Below are positions 42,855-51,665 of a stretch of DNA of 64,000 bases, in pieces. The notes beneath the pieces were generated by a model, which had not been told where the DNA came from, did not search any database, and saw only the letters and a list, made by a program, of their open reading frames with translations. How positions within the stretch are numbered: position 1 is the first letter of the stretch; the number at the start of each line of letters is the position of its first letter. The DNA comes from Deltaproteobacteria bacterium. Lineage in GTDB: Bacteria; Desulfobacterota; Syntrophobacteria; BM002. The DNA is taken from assembly GCA_022340905.1 (NCBI GenBank), contig JAJDNB010000084.1, positions 1-64,000 of the forward strand. Direction: 5' to 3'. A program made the translations under genes and the position numbers.

Positions 42855-43445
42855 ATGCCCGTGACACGCCACAATAAGAAGGAAGCGCAGGCACGAGCAA
42901 CCCACAAGAAGATTCTCATGGCCGCAACCGAATTATTCGCGCGCCAAGGCTACCACAAGACCACGATTACCGACATAGCTCAAGGGGTGAATTTGACCTC
43001 AGGCGCTGTGTTCCATCACTTCCCTTCCAAAGAAGCTTTGCTGCAGGCAGTGGTGGACTGGTTGGCCCGGGGCATAGAGATCTATTCACAACATCTCAAC
43101 CAGGCAGAAAAGGGTTCCTTGGCCGTGGCCCAGGGTGTGGTGGATATAATGTGCGAGCATTTTCGTCGGCAACCCGAGGCAACAATCTGCCTGGCAGCAC
43201 TGGCCACAGAGTTTGCCGGCAGCAAGCACCCAATGGAGAAGCGGCTAAAGGTGGTCTATGAGGACTTCATCGAGGCCTTTTCTCGTATACTGCAAAACCA
43301 TCCAAAGGTAACCGACTCACGGGGGGCTGCAACCGCCCTCATAGGCGCAGTACAGGGTATCGCAGTTCAGGGCCTTTTGCAGGGCCCGGAGCGTTCCATT
43401 GATGACCTAGCTGAAGGTTTTATGGCATTGTTGTTAGAGTGGTGA
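42855..43445 (+). CDS. TetR-family regulator
   Basis: A 196-residue TetR repressor from ATG 42855; the upstream ATG 42837 falls inside the operator palindrome and is less likely. The N-terminal DNA-binding domain has ILMAATELFARQGYHKTTITDIAQ, then LTSGAVFHHFPSKEALLQAV. The ligand domain carries CEHFRRQPEATICLAALATEFAG. No Shine-Dalgarno is seen, consistent with a leaderless transcript. Adjacent genes encode Etf and acyl-CoA metabolism, so an acyl-CoA or aromatic ligand is a fair guess. Confidence 0.9.
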   Translation: MPVTRHNKKEAQARATHKKILMAATELFARQGYHKTTITDIAQGVNLTSGAVFHHFPSKEALLQAVVDWLARGIEIYSQHLNQAEKGSLAVAQGVVDIMCEHFRRQPEATICLAALATEFAGSKHPMEKRLKVVYEDFIEAFSRILQNHPKVTDSRGAATALIGAVQGIAVQGLLQGPERSIDDLAEGFMALLLEW

Positions 43446-43454
43446 TACTGAGGA

Positions 43455-43565
43455 GAGTACTGAACCACGAAGATCACAAAGAACACAAAGTTAAGTATTG
43501 GTGGCTCTGTAATTACTTCAGGATTTCACCATAATCTCTTTGTGGCCTTCGTGTACTTTGCGGTG
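43455..43565. repeat. CACGAAGA/CACAAAG-word hairpin (family M)
   Basis: Left arm ACCACGAAGATCACAAAGAA and CACAAAG; right arm TCTCTTTGTGGCCTTCGTGT and ACTTTGCGGTGAG, the complement. Loop about 60 bases. Similar CACGAAG/CTTTGTG words are common between genes in many bacteria, as far as I recall. Confidence 0.75.
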
Positions 43566-43606
43566 AGACCTTATTTATAAGCAGTAAAAGAGAAAGGAGG
43601 AGGAAA

Positions 43607-44398
43607 GTGAACATAGTGGTCTTGCTTAAGCAGGTGCCGGACACCGAGACCAAGATCAGGATCGGTGCTGGCGGTAAATCCATAGATACCAGCGACATCA
43701 AGTGGATCATCAGCCCTTACGACGAATATGCCGTGGAAGCTGCTCTTCGGCTCCAAGACAGTGCTGGAGCGAAGGTGACCATTCTCAGCATGGGGCCGGA
43801 ACGAGTGGTGGAGTCCATCCGTACCGCTTTGGCTATGGGAGCAGACCATGGGGTATTGGTTGATGACCCGGCGAGCGAAGGCAGCGATGGACTGGGCAAG
43901 GCGAAAGTTTTGGCGGCAGCACTTGGGAGCATGGATTTCGATTTGATTTTCTGCGGCCATCGAGCGGTTGACGACGATGAAAATCAGGTGGGAATTATGG
44001 TTGCCGAGCTCATGTCACTGCCGCATCTGGGGTTAGCCGTCTCAATAGAGGTTGCGGATGGAAAGGTAACAATACAACGGCCCATTGAGGGGGCAAAGGT
44101 GACTTTGGAGGGGACGCTGCCGGCACTGGTGACCTTCGGCGGCGCCCATGCAATATGGAATCCCAGGTATGCTTCGCTACCGGGAATTATGAAAGCCAAA
44201 AAGAAGCCTCTAGAGACAAAGACCCTTGCCGATTTGGGGCTGTCAGCCGCCGATGTGGGGGCTCAGGGAGCCAAAGTGAAAGTGACTTCTATGGAGTTGC
44301 CGGCGGAGAGGCAGGCGGGCCGGAAGCTTGAAGGTGACACCGGAGAAAAGGCGAAAGAGCTGGTTCGGTTGCTCCATGAGGAGGCCAAGGTAATATAG
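43607..44398 (+). CDS. etfB: Electron transfer flavoprotein beta subunit
   Basis: A 263-residue EtfB with a GTG start at 43607 after AAAGGAGGAGGAAA. It has NIVVLLKQVPDTETKIRI, ISPYDEYAVEAALRLQD, LAMGADHGVLVDD, FCGHRAVDDDENQVG and the recognition-loop region LPALVTFGGAHAIWNPRYASLPGIMKAKKKP (in part). It receives electrons from acyl-CoA dehydrogenases. The next gene is EtfA. Confidence 0.95.
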   Translation: MNIVVLLKQVPDTETKIRIGAGGKSIDTSDIKWIISPYDEYAVEAALRLQDSAGAKVTILSMGPERVVESIRTALAMGADHGVLVDDPASEGSDGLGKAKVLAAALGSMDFDLIFCGHRAVDDDENQVGIMVAELMSLPHLGLAVSIEVADGKVTIQRPIEGAKVTLEGTLPALVTFGGAHAIWNPRYASLPGIMKAKKKPLETKTLADLGLSAADVGAQGAKVKVTSMELPAERQAGRKLEGDTGEKAKELVRLLHEEAKVI

Positions 44399-44440
44399 CA
44401 AATGTCTAAAATGAGCTAAAGTGCCTAAAGTGTCTAAAAT
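44398..44440. repeat. CTAAAA-word element between etfB and etfA (family G)
   Basis: AATGTCTAAAATGAGCTAAA and GTGCCTAAAGTGTCTAAAAT, the complement of the element at 35876. It lies inside the etf operon. Confidence 0.7.
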
Positions 44441-44474
44441 TACTAACCTTTTAATATGTTAGGAGAATGCGAAG

Positions 44475-45467
44475 ATGGCACAGGGAGTGTGTGTAATAAC
44501 TGAGTTTAGGGAAGGCGCATTTCGCCGGGTATCTTTTGAAATTGCCAGTGAGGGCAGGAGACTCGCCGATGAATTGGGGGAGCCTCTCTTGGCTCTGGCA
44601 CTTGGTGAGTCCATTGATGCCCTGGCAGCCGATCTCGGCAACTATGGGGTAGAGAAAGTGTATGTGGTGGACGACCCGAATCTCAAGAATTATAGAGCCG
44701 AGACCTATGTGCCGGTGGCCGCTGAAGTTCTGAATAACCTCGATCCAAAAGTGATTCTCACCCCCGCCTCAGTGGACGGAAAGGATTTCAGTGCCCGGCT
44801 AGCAGCCAGACTTGGGGCAGGTTTGGCCACAGACTGTACTGAGTTAAAGGTGGAGGGGGGTTCCCTCAAGGCCAAGAGGCCAATGTACGCCGGAAAAGCC
44901 TTTGCTTGGTATGAGTGGGCTGATGGAGCCTGGCCGCAGATGGCCTCCTGCCGGCCCAATGTAATGGACTGTCTTGCCCCTGACACCTCCAAGAAAGCTG
45001 AAGTGGAAGGAGCTGGGGTGGAAGTAGTTGCCGGTACTCAGACCCAGGTTGTGAACATTGAAAAGGATGCCGGGGGCAAACTTGACCTTACCGAGGCAGA
45101 AGTCATTGTTTCAGGTGGCCGAGGCATGAAGGGACCGGAAAACTTCGCCATGTTGGAGGAACTGGCAAAGCTACTGGGCGCTGCTGTGGGCGCCTCGCGC
45201 TCGGCAGTTGATTCGGGCTGGCGGCCCCATTCAGACCAGGTGGGGCAAACCGGCAAGGTGGTCACTCCTAACCTCTACATAGCCTGCGGCATATCTGGGG
45301 CAATTCAGCACCTGGCGGGCATGAGCTCCAGCAAGTACATCGTTGCGGTAAACAAGGACCCTGAAGCCCCAATCTTTAGTAAAGCAGATTACGGCGTGGT
45401 AGAGGATCTCTTTCAGTTCATGCCGGCCTTAATAGAGGAAGTCAAGACGCTCAAATCAACATGTTAG
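44475..45467 (+). CDS. etfA: Electron transfer flavoprotein alpha subunit
   Basis: A 330-residue EtfA. The C-terminal FAD domain is clear: [59 protein letters not shown] and [19 protein letters not shown]-terminal domain: [30 protein letters not shown] is nine bases before ATG 44475. It works with EtfB and passes electrons to the membrane oxidoreductase encoded next. Confidence 0.96.
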   Translation: MAQGVCVITEFREGAFRRVSFEIASEGRRLADELGEPLLALALGESIDALAADLGNYGVEKVYVVDDPNLKNYRAETYVPVAAEVLNNLDPKVILTPASVDGKDFSARLAARLGAGLATDCTELKVEGGSLKAKRPMYAGKAFAWYEWADGAWPQMASCRPNVMDCLAPDTSKKAEVEGAGVEVVAGTQTQVVNIEKDAGGKLDLTEAEVIVSGGRGMKGPENFAMLEELAKLLGAAVGASRSAVDSGWRPHSDQVGQTGKVVTPNLYIACGISGAIQHLAGMSSSKYIVAVNKDPEAPIFSKADYGVVEDLFQFMPALIEEVKTLKSTC

Positions 45468-45469
45468 CT

Positions 45470-45575
45470 GGCCAGGGGCCGCTAACAGCAGACAGCATGT
45501 AGCGGGCAGCAGGCAGCAAGTAAATCTTGGAAACTTTACTGCCAGCTGCGCGCTGCTAGCTGCCAGCTGATCAGG
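45470..45575. repeat. GCAGCTG-word hairpin (family A) between etfA and the quinone oxidoreductase
   Basis: CAGCAGACAGCATGTAGCGG and GCAGCAGGCAGCAAG on the left; CTGCCAGCTGCGCGCTGCTA and GCTGCCAGCTGATC on the right, reverse complements around a loop near 45520. Confidence 0.75.
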
Positions 45576-45584
45576 AGAGTTGCC

Positions 45585-47642
45585 ATGCAACCGGGTCATT
45601 TTCCCGCAAATATTCTGTTTTTTCTGATTTTCATTGCCGCTAACGGATTTTTCCTCTTCACTGTTTACAGGCTCTACCGAATCATGCGATTGGGCCAACC
45701 AGAGGATCGATTTGACCATATTGGAGAACGACTCGAGGGTGTGGCAACCTTTGTATTCGGGCAGCGGCGGGTGATAAGGGAGCCGTCCGGCTGGGGTCAC
45801 TTCTTCATCTTCTGGGGTTTCGTAATAATCACCATCGGCAGCATAGAGACCTTTGGTGTTGGTATCTACCACGGTTTTGCCTACTGGAAGTTTCTGGGAA
45901 AAGGTCTCACGAGCTTACTCTATTTACTTCAGGACCTGTTTTGTGCTGCTGTTATTGTTGCCTTGGGTGTTGCGCTCTATAGACGCTTTGTAGTTAGACC
46001 CGAACGTCTCAAATATGAGGACCAGAAGGCAGTAAACCAAGATGCCTCTATCATCATTGCTCTCATCCTTCTTTTGATCGTACTGCTTTTTGGGGCGCGG
46101 GCAACGGAATACCTTCTGGCCCAGGGGGAGCCGGGTCGATACTTTCCCAGGCTGGCATTCATCTCGGTTGGCTGCTCTTATCTCTTCTCAGCGCTCACTG
46201 CAGAGAGTTTGCGGGCTTGGTACAGTTTTTTTTGGTGGGGTCACACGATGGTTATCCTGGGATTCCTCATCTATATTCCTTTCTCTAAGCATCTGCATCT
46301 GCTTGGAGCAATTCCCAATGTATTCTTCAGGCGGCTGGGCTCAGTCGGCGCACTCAGGAAGATGGACTTAGAGGACGAAACAGCGGAAACATACGGGGTT
46401 TCAACGATAGAGGAATTCACCTGGAAGCAACTCTTGGATCTCTATGCCTGCACAGAATGTGGTCGCTGTTCGGATAACTGCCCTGCCACTCTTACTGGAA
46501 AACCTTTGAGTCCCAAATTAACCATTCACCGTCTCAAAGAACACCTGCAAGTAAAAGGCAAAATGCTGATTGCGCAGCAGGGTTCGGCGGAAATTCCTGC
46601 AGGTAACCCCGAAGATGAGAAAGCCAAAGTGCTAATAGGAGATATCTGTCGACATGATGAACTCTGGTCCTGCACTACCTGCGGCAACTGCGTTGAGCAT
46701 TGCCCGGTTTTCATAGAACACATTGATAAGTACGTTGATATGCGACGTTACTTGGTACTGATGGAGAGCAGTTTTCCTGCCGAGGTACAAAATGTAATGC
46801 GCAATTGGGAAACTAACTCCAATCCTTGGGGTCTCGGTTTCGCCACCCGCGGAGATTGGGCTAAAGGGCTGGCAGTGAAAACCTTGGCTGAGGATTCTCA
46901 CGTTGAGTATCTTTTTTATGTTGGGTGTGGAGGGAGTTTTGACGAGCGGGCCAAAAAGATCAGCTCCGCCATGGTAGCACTCCTGAATGAGGCGGGCGTC
47001 AGTTTTGCTATCCTCGGGGCTGAGGAAAAATGCTGTGGAGAAACGGCACGGAGAATTGGCAACGAGTATCTTTTCCAGACCATGGCTGTGGAACTGGTGG
47101 AAATAATCAACTCTTACGGAGTAAAGAAAATCATCACCACCTGTCCCCACGGATATAATTGTTTAAAAAATGAGTATCCCCAGTTTGGCGGGGAGTGGGA
47201 GGTCTACCACCACAATGAGGTCCTGGCCCAATTGCTCGGTGATGGTCTTTTACAGACAAAACTGCCACTGGACAAGCATCTGGTTTTCCACGACTCATGC
47301 TACCTGGGAAGGTACAATTCAGTTTACGACCAGCCGCGAAAGGTGATCAAGTCGATTCCGGGACTGCGATTTTCTGAAATGGATCGAAGTCGGAACAAGT
47401 CTTTTTGCTGCGGCGCAGGCGGCGGCAGGATGTGGATGGAAGAAACTCTGGGGGATCGCAAAATCAATGATGCTCGAACCGAGCAAGCCCTGACGCTGAA
47501 GCCGGACATCATAGGCGTGTCCTGTCCCTTCTGCACCACTATGTTTGAAGACGGGCTGAAAGAGCGAAATATGGAAGAACAGGTCAGGGTTTATGACCTA
47601 GCCGAACTGCTAGTCCGAACAATAAATCCGGGGAAAAAGTAG
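45585..47642 (+). CDS. EtfAB:quinone oxidoreductase (EMO-type, membrane cytochrome b plus HdrD-like)
   Basis: A 685-residue membrane iron-sulfur protein. About five or six helices occupy residues 1-240 (NILFFLIFIAANGFFLF; HFFIFWGFVIITIGSIETFG; SFFWWGHTMVILGFLIYI), with histidines spaced as in NarI-type b haem subunits. The soluble part has two ferredoxin motifs (CTECGRCSDNCPATL, CTTCGNCVEHCPVF) and two CCG domains (VGCGGSFD, EEKCCGETARR, CPHGYNC; HDSCYLGRY, CCGAGGGRMWMEE, CPFCTTMF). Its place after etfBA matches the known EtfAB:(methyl)menaquinone oxidoreductases of anaerobic degraders. Confidence 0.92.
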   Translation: MQPGHFPANILFFLIFIAANGFFLFTVYRLYRIMRLGQPEDRFDHIGERLEGVATFVFGQRRVIREPSGWGHFFIFWGFVIITIGSIETFGVGIYHGFAYWKFLGKGLTSLLYLLQDLFCAAVIVALGVALYRRFVVRPERLKYEDQKAVNQDASIIIALILLLIVLLFGARATEYLLAQGEPGRYFPRLAFISVGCSYLFSALTAESLRAWYSFFWWGHTMVILGFLIYIPFSKHLHLLGAIPNVFFRRLGSVGALRKMDLEDETAETYGVSTIEEFTWKQLLDLYACTECGRCSDNCPATLTGKPLSPKLTIHRLKEHLQVKGKMLIAQQGSAEIPAGNPEDEKAKVLIGDICRHDELWSCTTCGNCVEHCPVFIEHIDKYVDMRRYLVLMESSFPAEVQNVMRNWETNSNPWGLGFATRGDWAKGLAVKTLAEDSHVEYLFYVGCGGSFDERAKKISSAMVALLNEAGVSFAILGAEEKCCGETARRIGNEYLFQTMAVELVEIINSYGVKKIITTCPHGYNCLKNEYPQFGGEWEVYHHNEVLAQLLGDGLLQTKLPLDKHLVFHDSCYLGRYNSVYDQPRKVIKSIPGLRFSEMDRSRNKSFCCGAGGGRMWMEETLGDRKINDARTEQALTLKPDIIGVSCPFCTTMFEDGLKERNMEEQVRVYDLAELLVRTINPGKK

Positions 47643-47786
47643 GGTGAATATCCATCCTGCAAGAATCTCTCGACCTTGTCCATGGACATATGATAATTTG
47701 GCAGACAGTTCCAATCCGCATTATCGCACAATAATCTCTACCCTTCGCTGCCATCTCTGAGGTGAAAGATACACGGAGGAAGACCT

Positions 47787-49469
47787 ATGGAAAAGACCTG
47801 GCACCAATTTTATGACGAGGGTGTTCCCCACGACATAGATCCACCCCAGGACCCTCTCTTTGTTTGTCTGGAAAGGAGCGCTCAAGCATTTCCTCAGATG
47901 ACAGCAACCGAGTTCATTGGAGCGCGCCTTACCTATCAACAGCTTGCAGATCAGGTAAAAAGGTTTGCAGCTTCCCTCAGTCAATTGGGAGTCGAACCCG
48001 GCGACCGGGTCGCCATTATGCTGCCGAACTGTCCTCAAACAATCATCACTTACTACGCCACCCTCAGAATTGGTGGTGTGGTGGTGATGACCAATCCCAT
48101 GTATGTGGAACGGGAGCTTGGTCATCAGCTGCGCGATGCCGGGGCCAAGGTCTTGGTGGGGTTGGATCATCTTTATCCCCGGATAGACAGGGCGTGGAAA
48201 GATACTGCGGTCGAGCAACTGGTGATTACCAGTATCCGGGATTACCTTCCCTTTCCGCTAAATTTCCTCTACCCCCTCAAGGCCAAAAAGCAAAACTTGA
48301 ACATGAAGGTGCCCTATGGCGGATCCATCCATTCGTTCAAAAGACTGGTCCAGGACAGCCCCGGAAATCCACCCCTCCCGGAAGTGGCAGTAGATGATTT
48401 GGCTCTGCTCCAATATACAGGCGGTACCACGGGGGTGGCAAAAGGAGTGATGCTTACCCATGGGAATCTGGTTGCCAACGTTATGCAAATAAGCGCCTGG
48501 TTGCCCAGCCTCAATTGCGGTGAGGAACGATTTATCTGTGTTCTACCTTTTTTCCATGTCTTCGGTATGACCGCGGCAATGAACTGGCCAATTTATCTTG
48601 CCGCAACCATGACGCTCCTGCCCCGTTTTGAGACCAAGGATTTTCTGAAAACCATAAATAAGTCCGGACCAACTATAGCGCTGCTGGTACCAACAATCTT
48701 TACGGCGTTGATCAATTATCCGGAGATCAGCAAATACAATCTCTCATCGATCAATTATGTGGTCAGCGGCTCCGCTCCCCTGCCAGTGGAGATAATGAAC
48801 CGTTTTGAAAAACTGACCGGCAGCGTAATCCTGGAGGGCTACGGCCTTACAGAGTCGTCGCCCGTAACCCATGTGAATCCGGTAAAGAGTAAACGCAAGG
48901 CGGGCTCCATTGGTATTGCTCTCCCCTCCACAGACGCCCGGATAGTGGATTTGGAAACAGGAACAGAAGAGCAGCAGGTGGGACAGCCTGGGGAACTGGC
49001 GATCAAGGGACCTCAGGTTATGAAAGGTTACTGGAATATGGACGAGGAAACCGCCAAGACCATCAAAGACGGGTGGCTCCACACCGGAGACATAGCCCAC
49101 ATGGATGAAGACGGCTATGTCTTTATCATCGACCGCAAAAAAGACATGATTATTGCTGGCGGCTACAATATTTACCCGCGGGACATTGATGAAGTTCTTT
49201 ACGAACATCCCAAGATTGCCGATGCTGTGACCATTGGTGTACCAGATGAATACCGGGGTGAGACAGTCAAGATTTTCGTGGTGGTGAAACCCGGTGAGAC
49301 GTTGACTGAAGAAGAGGTAATAGCTCACTGTAAGGAAAGACTTGCGTCGTATAAGGTGCCGCGGCTGGTGGAATTTCGTGAAGAACTGCCAAAAACCATG
49401 GTCGGGAAGGTGCTCCGCAAAGAGCTGCGGGCAGAGGAGCTTCGTAAACGGAAAGAGAAGAAAGAATGA
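47787..49469 (+). CDS. Long-chain acyl-CoA ligase (FadD-like)
   Basis: A 560-residue AMP-forming acyl-CoA synthetase. Signatures: LLQYTGGTTGVAKGVMLTHGN (first 20 residues are the P-loop core), LPFFHVFGMT, YVVSGSAPLP, EGYGLTESSPVTHVNP, GWLHTGDIAHMDEDGYVFIIDRKKDMI (in part) and the late lysine in PKTMVGKVLRKELR. The C-terminus is lysine/glutamate rich. CACGGAGG precedes ATG 47787. With Etf and the quinone reductase it makes an oxidation module; the exact acid (fatty or aromatic) is not known. Confidence 0.94.
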   Translation: MEKTWHQFYDEGVPHDIDPPQDPLFVCLERSAQAFPQMTATEFIGARLTYQQLADQVKRFAASLSQLGVEPGDRVAIMLPNCPQTIITYYATLRIGGVVVMTNPMYVERELGHQLRDAGAKVLVGLDHLYPRIDRAWKDTAVEQLVITSIRDYLPFPLNFLYPLKAKKQNLNMKVPYGGSIHSFKRLVQDSPGNPPLPEVAVDDLALLQYTGGTTGVAKGVMLTHGNLVANVMQISAWLPSLNCGEERFICVLPFFHVFGMTAAMNWPIYLAATMTLLPRFETKDFLKTINKSGPTIALLVPTIFTALINYPEISKYNLSSINYVVSGSAPLPVEIMNRFEKLTGSVILEGYGLTESSPVTHVNPVKSKRKAGSIGIALPSTDARIVDLETGTEEQQVGQPGELAIKGPQVMKGYWNMDEETAKTIKDGWLHTGDIAHMDEDGYVFIIDRKKDMIIAGGYNIYPRDIDEVLYEHPKIADAVTIGVPDEYRGETVKIFVVVKPGETLTEEEVIAHCKERLASYKVPRLVEFREELPKTMVGKVLRKELRAEELRKRKEKKE

Positions 49470-49514
49470 TAACCACCTCCGTACGAGATGCGGGGAACGA
49501 CAGATATCGACCGC

Positions 49515-49675
49515 AATATCCAGCCGGCAGCAGGCAATAAATGAGAGGTTAGGCTTTGCTGCCAGCTGCTTGCTGGGCAAAAGGGCCGGCCAGATAAAGG
49601 AGAGAGACGGAGAAGCCAAATGCTGCTGTATAGCGCAAGCGCATGGCATAAACGCCGTGCGCTATGCGTTTTTGG
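49515..49675. repeat. GCAGCTG and GCGCATGG-word element (families A and B)
   Basis: CCAGCCGGCAGCAGGCAATA with TTGCTGCCAGCTGCTTGCTG, then AGCGCAAGCGCATGGCATAA with GCCGTGCGCTATGCG. It lies between the acyl-CoA ligase and the hydrolase and generates a false 114-codon extension of the latter. Confidence 0.7.
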
Positions 49676-49683
49676 GGACAAAC

Positions 49684-50454
49684 ATGCCTACGGTAGAGGT
49701 TGAAGGACGAACCATTCATTATGTAACTGGAGTCAATGGGATCGCCCCAGGCAGGCGGAACATAATTTTCGTTCACGGAGCCGGGGGCAACGCATTTTCC
49801 TGGCAGAACCAGCGAAGGGCTCTGGACCGGGGAGTAAACATCATCTGTGTTGATCTGCCCGGCCATGGTCAAAGCCCGGGACCAGGCTGTGCGAGCATTG
49901 CTGAGTATAGCTACTGGTTGAACCTCTTCGTCCATAGCCTGAGCTTACGAGGTGTGATCGCTGCAGGGCACTCCATGGGCGGTGGCGTGATTATTGAGGC
50001 AGCCTTGGAGGATGCGGAAATGCTAGAGGCTTTGATATTTATTGGCAGTGGAGCCCGACTCAGGGTGAGTTCCGAAATATTGGAAAGTTTAGAGAGCGAT
50101 TTTAAGACGGCGGCGGAACAGTTGCTGCGGAAGTGCTATGGTCCGGAAAGCTCTAAAAGACTAATTGAATGGGGGTTGGAACATTTGTTTGGCGAGATTC
50201 CGGAAGTGGTTATGGCTGACTTCCGGGTATGCAATGACTTCGATCGCATGGACGATATTGCTCAGATCAAAAAGCCCGCCTTGGTACTCTGCGGCAGTGA
50301 AGACATAATGACCCCACCCAAATACTCTCAATATCTTGTCGAGAAGCTGCCGCGAGCCACCTTGAGGATAGTTGAAAAAGCTGGTCACATGGCAATGTTG
50401 GAAAAGCCTTTCGAGGTAAATGCTTCCATCATAAAGTTCCTGGCAACTCTCTAG
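49684..50454 (+). CDS. Alpha/beta-hydrolase
   Basis: A 256-residue hydrolase from ATG 49684 (GGGGA about six bases upstream). It has NIIFVHGAGGNAFSWQNQ (oxyanion region), VDLPGHGQSPGPG, the nucleophile elbow AAGHSMGGGVI, the acidic residue in LCGSEDIMTPP and the catalytic histidine in EKAGHMAMLEKP. Substrate unknown; its place after an acyl-CoA ligase hints at ester or thioester turnover. Confidence 0.92.
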   Translation: MPTVEVEGRTIHYVTGVNGIAPGRRNIIFVHGAGGNAFSWQNQRRALDRGVNIICVDLPGHGQSPGPGCASIAEYSYWLNLFVHSLSLRGVIAAGHSMGGGVIIEAALEDAEMLEALIFIGSGARLRVSSEILESLESDFKTAAEQLLRKCYGPESSKRLIEWGLEHLFGEIPEVVMADFRVCNDFDRMDDIAQIKKPALVLCGSEDIMTPPKYSQYLVEKLPRATLRIVEKAGHMAMLEKPFEVNASIIKFLATL

Positions 50455-50700
50455 CTTCGCTGTCATTTGGCTAAAGCCGTGAATATGCTTCGCGGTCATT
50501 ACGCTTCGCTGGCATGTATTGCGAGAGGAGTTTTAGAATGATTGACCATGAATGGGGCAAATGACAACAAATGGCGACAAATGACGGTTGATTAGCCCAA
50601 GTGACGCCGAAGACAATTGACTAAAAATGGCGGCGGGTTGCTTTACGCAGGAACAGGGGCTCTATGGCCAATAAGGACCAATAAGGACCAATAAGGATTT
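50455..50700. repeat. GTCATTTGGC/TAATGAC units and three CCAATAAGGA repeats (families F and J)
   Basis: GTCATTTGGCTAAAGCC, GGTCATTACGCTTCGCTGG and AAATGACGGTTG make an F-type array; GGACCAATAAGG is then repeated three times in tandem (50663-50695). The gap (50455-50721) contains no gene. Confidence 0.7.
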
Positions 50701-50721
50701 GTTGAGGGGGCAAGCTCTTTG

Positions 50722-51435
50722 TTAGTCGCCCTTCCTAGGAGGCTTCATCTTAAGCCCAAAGATGAGAACAAAAACAAGTGCTATTAGGAAAAATGGTGCT
50801 ACGCTCCTCAACTCTTCTGGACTGGCATAATTGAGAAAGTACGTCCAAAAACGAGGGACTCTGGGGTCAGTCTGCCAGGAAGATTTCACATCGGCAGCGG
50901 CAAGTTCGTTGCGTCCTATCTTCCAGTAAAGCTTAGCTCTGGTTCTGTAAGCATCTGATTTGGCCCGCAGATCTCCTCTGAGTTCGATTGCCTTATTGGC
51001 ATCAAGGAAAGCTTTCTCATCTTGGCCGATCAACCGATATGCTTCAGCCCGGTAGGCGTAGGATTTGAGATTGTCCGGTTCTAGACGGATGGCGTTGCTG
51101 AAGTTACTAATGGCCGGTTCATAGTTTTCACTTTTGAGATAGCCCATGCCAAGCATCCAGTAGGCCTCAGCTTTTGCCGGTTCAAAATCAAGATATTTAT
51201 TGTAATCTTCAATCACCTTGTCATATTTTTCTTGAAAATAGTAAAGCAATCCTCTTTTTTCATAGGCCTCCGCCAGGTTTGGGTTTAATTCCAATGCCTT
51301 GGTAAAGTATTCAATTTTCTTGCGAGTACTCGAGCCCTTAACTCCAAGATCGTAGTAGTCCATGGCATTTTCGCCATGAACAATGGGCACAAAAAGCAAC
51401 ATGAGTGCGAGGAGAAATATGGTCGTCTTATTCAT
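50722..51435 (-). CDS. Exported TPR protein with C-terminal membrane anchor
   Basis: A 237-residue protein from ATG 51435. A signal or anchor helix (TIFLLALMLLFVPIVHG) precedes five or so tetratricopeptide repeats: IEYFTKALELNPNLAEAYEKRG, VIEDYNKYLDFEPAKAEAYWMLG, AISNFSNAIRLEPDNLKSYAYR and AFLDANKAIELRG (each quoted in part). A C-terminal helix APFFLIALVFVLIFGLKMK is followed by positive residues. TPR units make protein contacts; the partner is unknown. It is divergent from the Gate-domain gene. Confidence 0.85.
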   Translation of the reverse strand: MNKTTIFLLALMLLFVPIVHGENAMDYYDLGVKGSSTRKKIEYFTKALELNPNLAEAYEKRGLLYYFQEKYDKVIEDYNKYLDFEPAKAEAYWMLGMGYLKSENYEPAISNFSNAIRLEPDNLKSYAYRAEAYRLIGQDEKAFLDANKAIELRGDLRAKSDAYRTRAKLYWKIGRNELAAADVKSSWQTDPRVPRFWTYFLNYASPEELRSVAPFFLIALVFVLIFGLKMKPPRKGD

Positions 51436-51665
51436 TGCTAGATTCGCAACCTCTGTAAGAGGTGGTTTGAGCCCGGGCAATTAGTCAATTATCCGGGCTA
51501 GACGATTAAACGCCCGACCTCGCCAAGCTTTGGAATGCTGGACGTTACAGATAAGACAATGAACCTGTTGGCCAATTATAACAAGATGGTTGAGAAGAGT
51601 ATTAACTTTTTAAGCGGTTGTGCATTTTATTACGCAGCATTTTCATTCTTGCCCTTATGAGGTCC

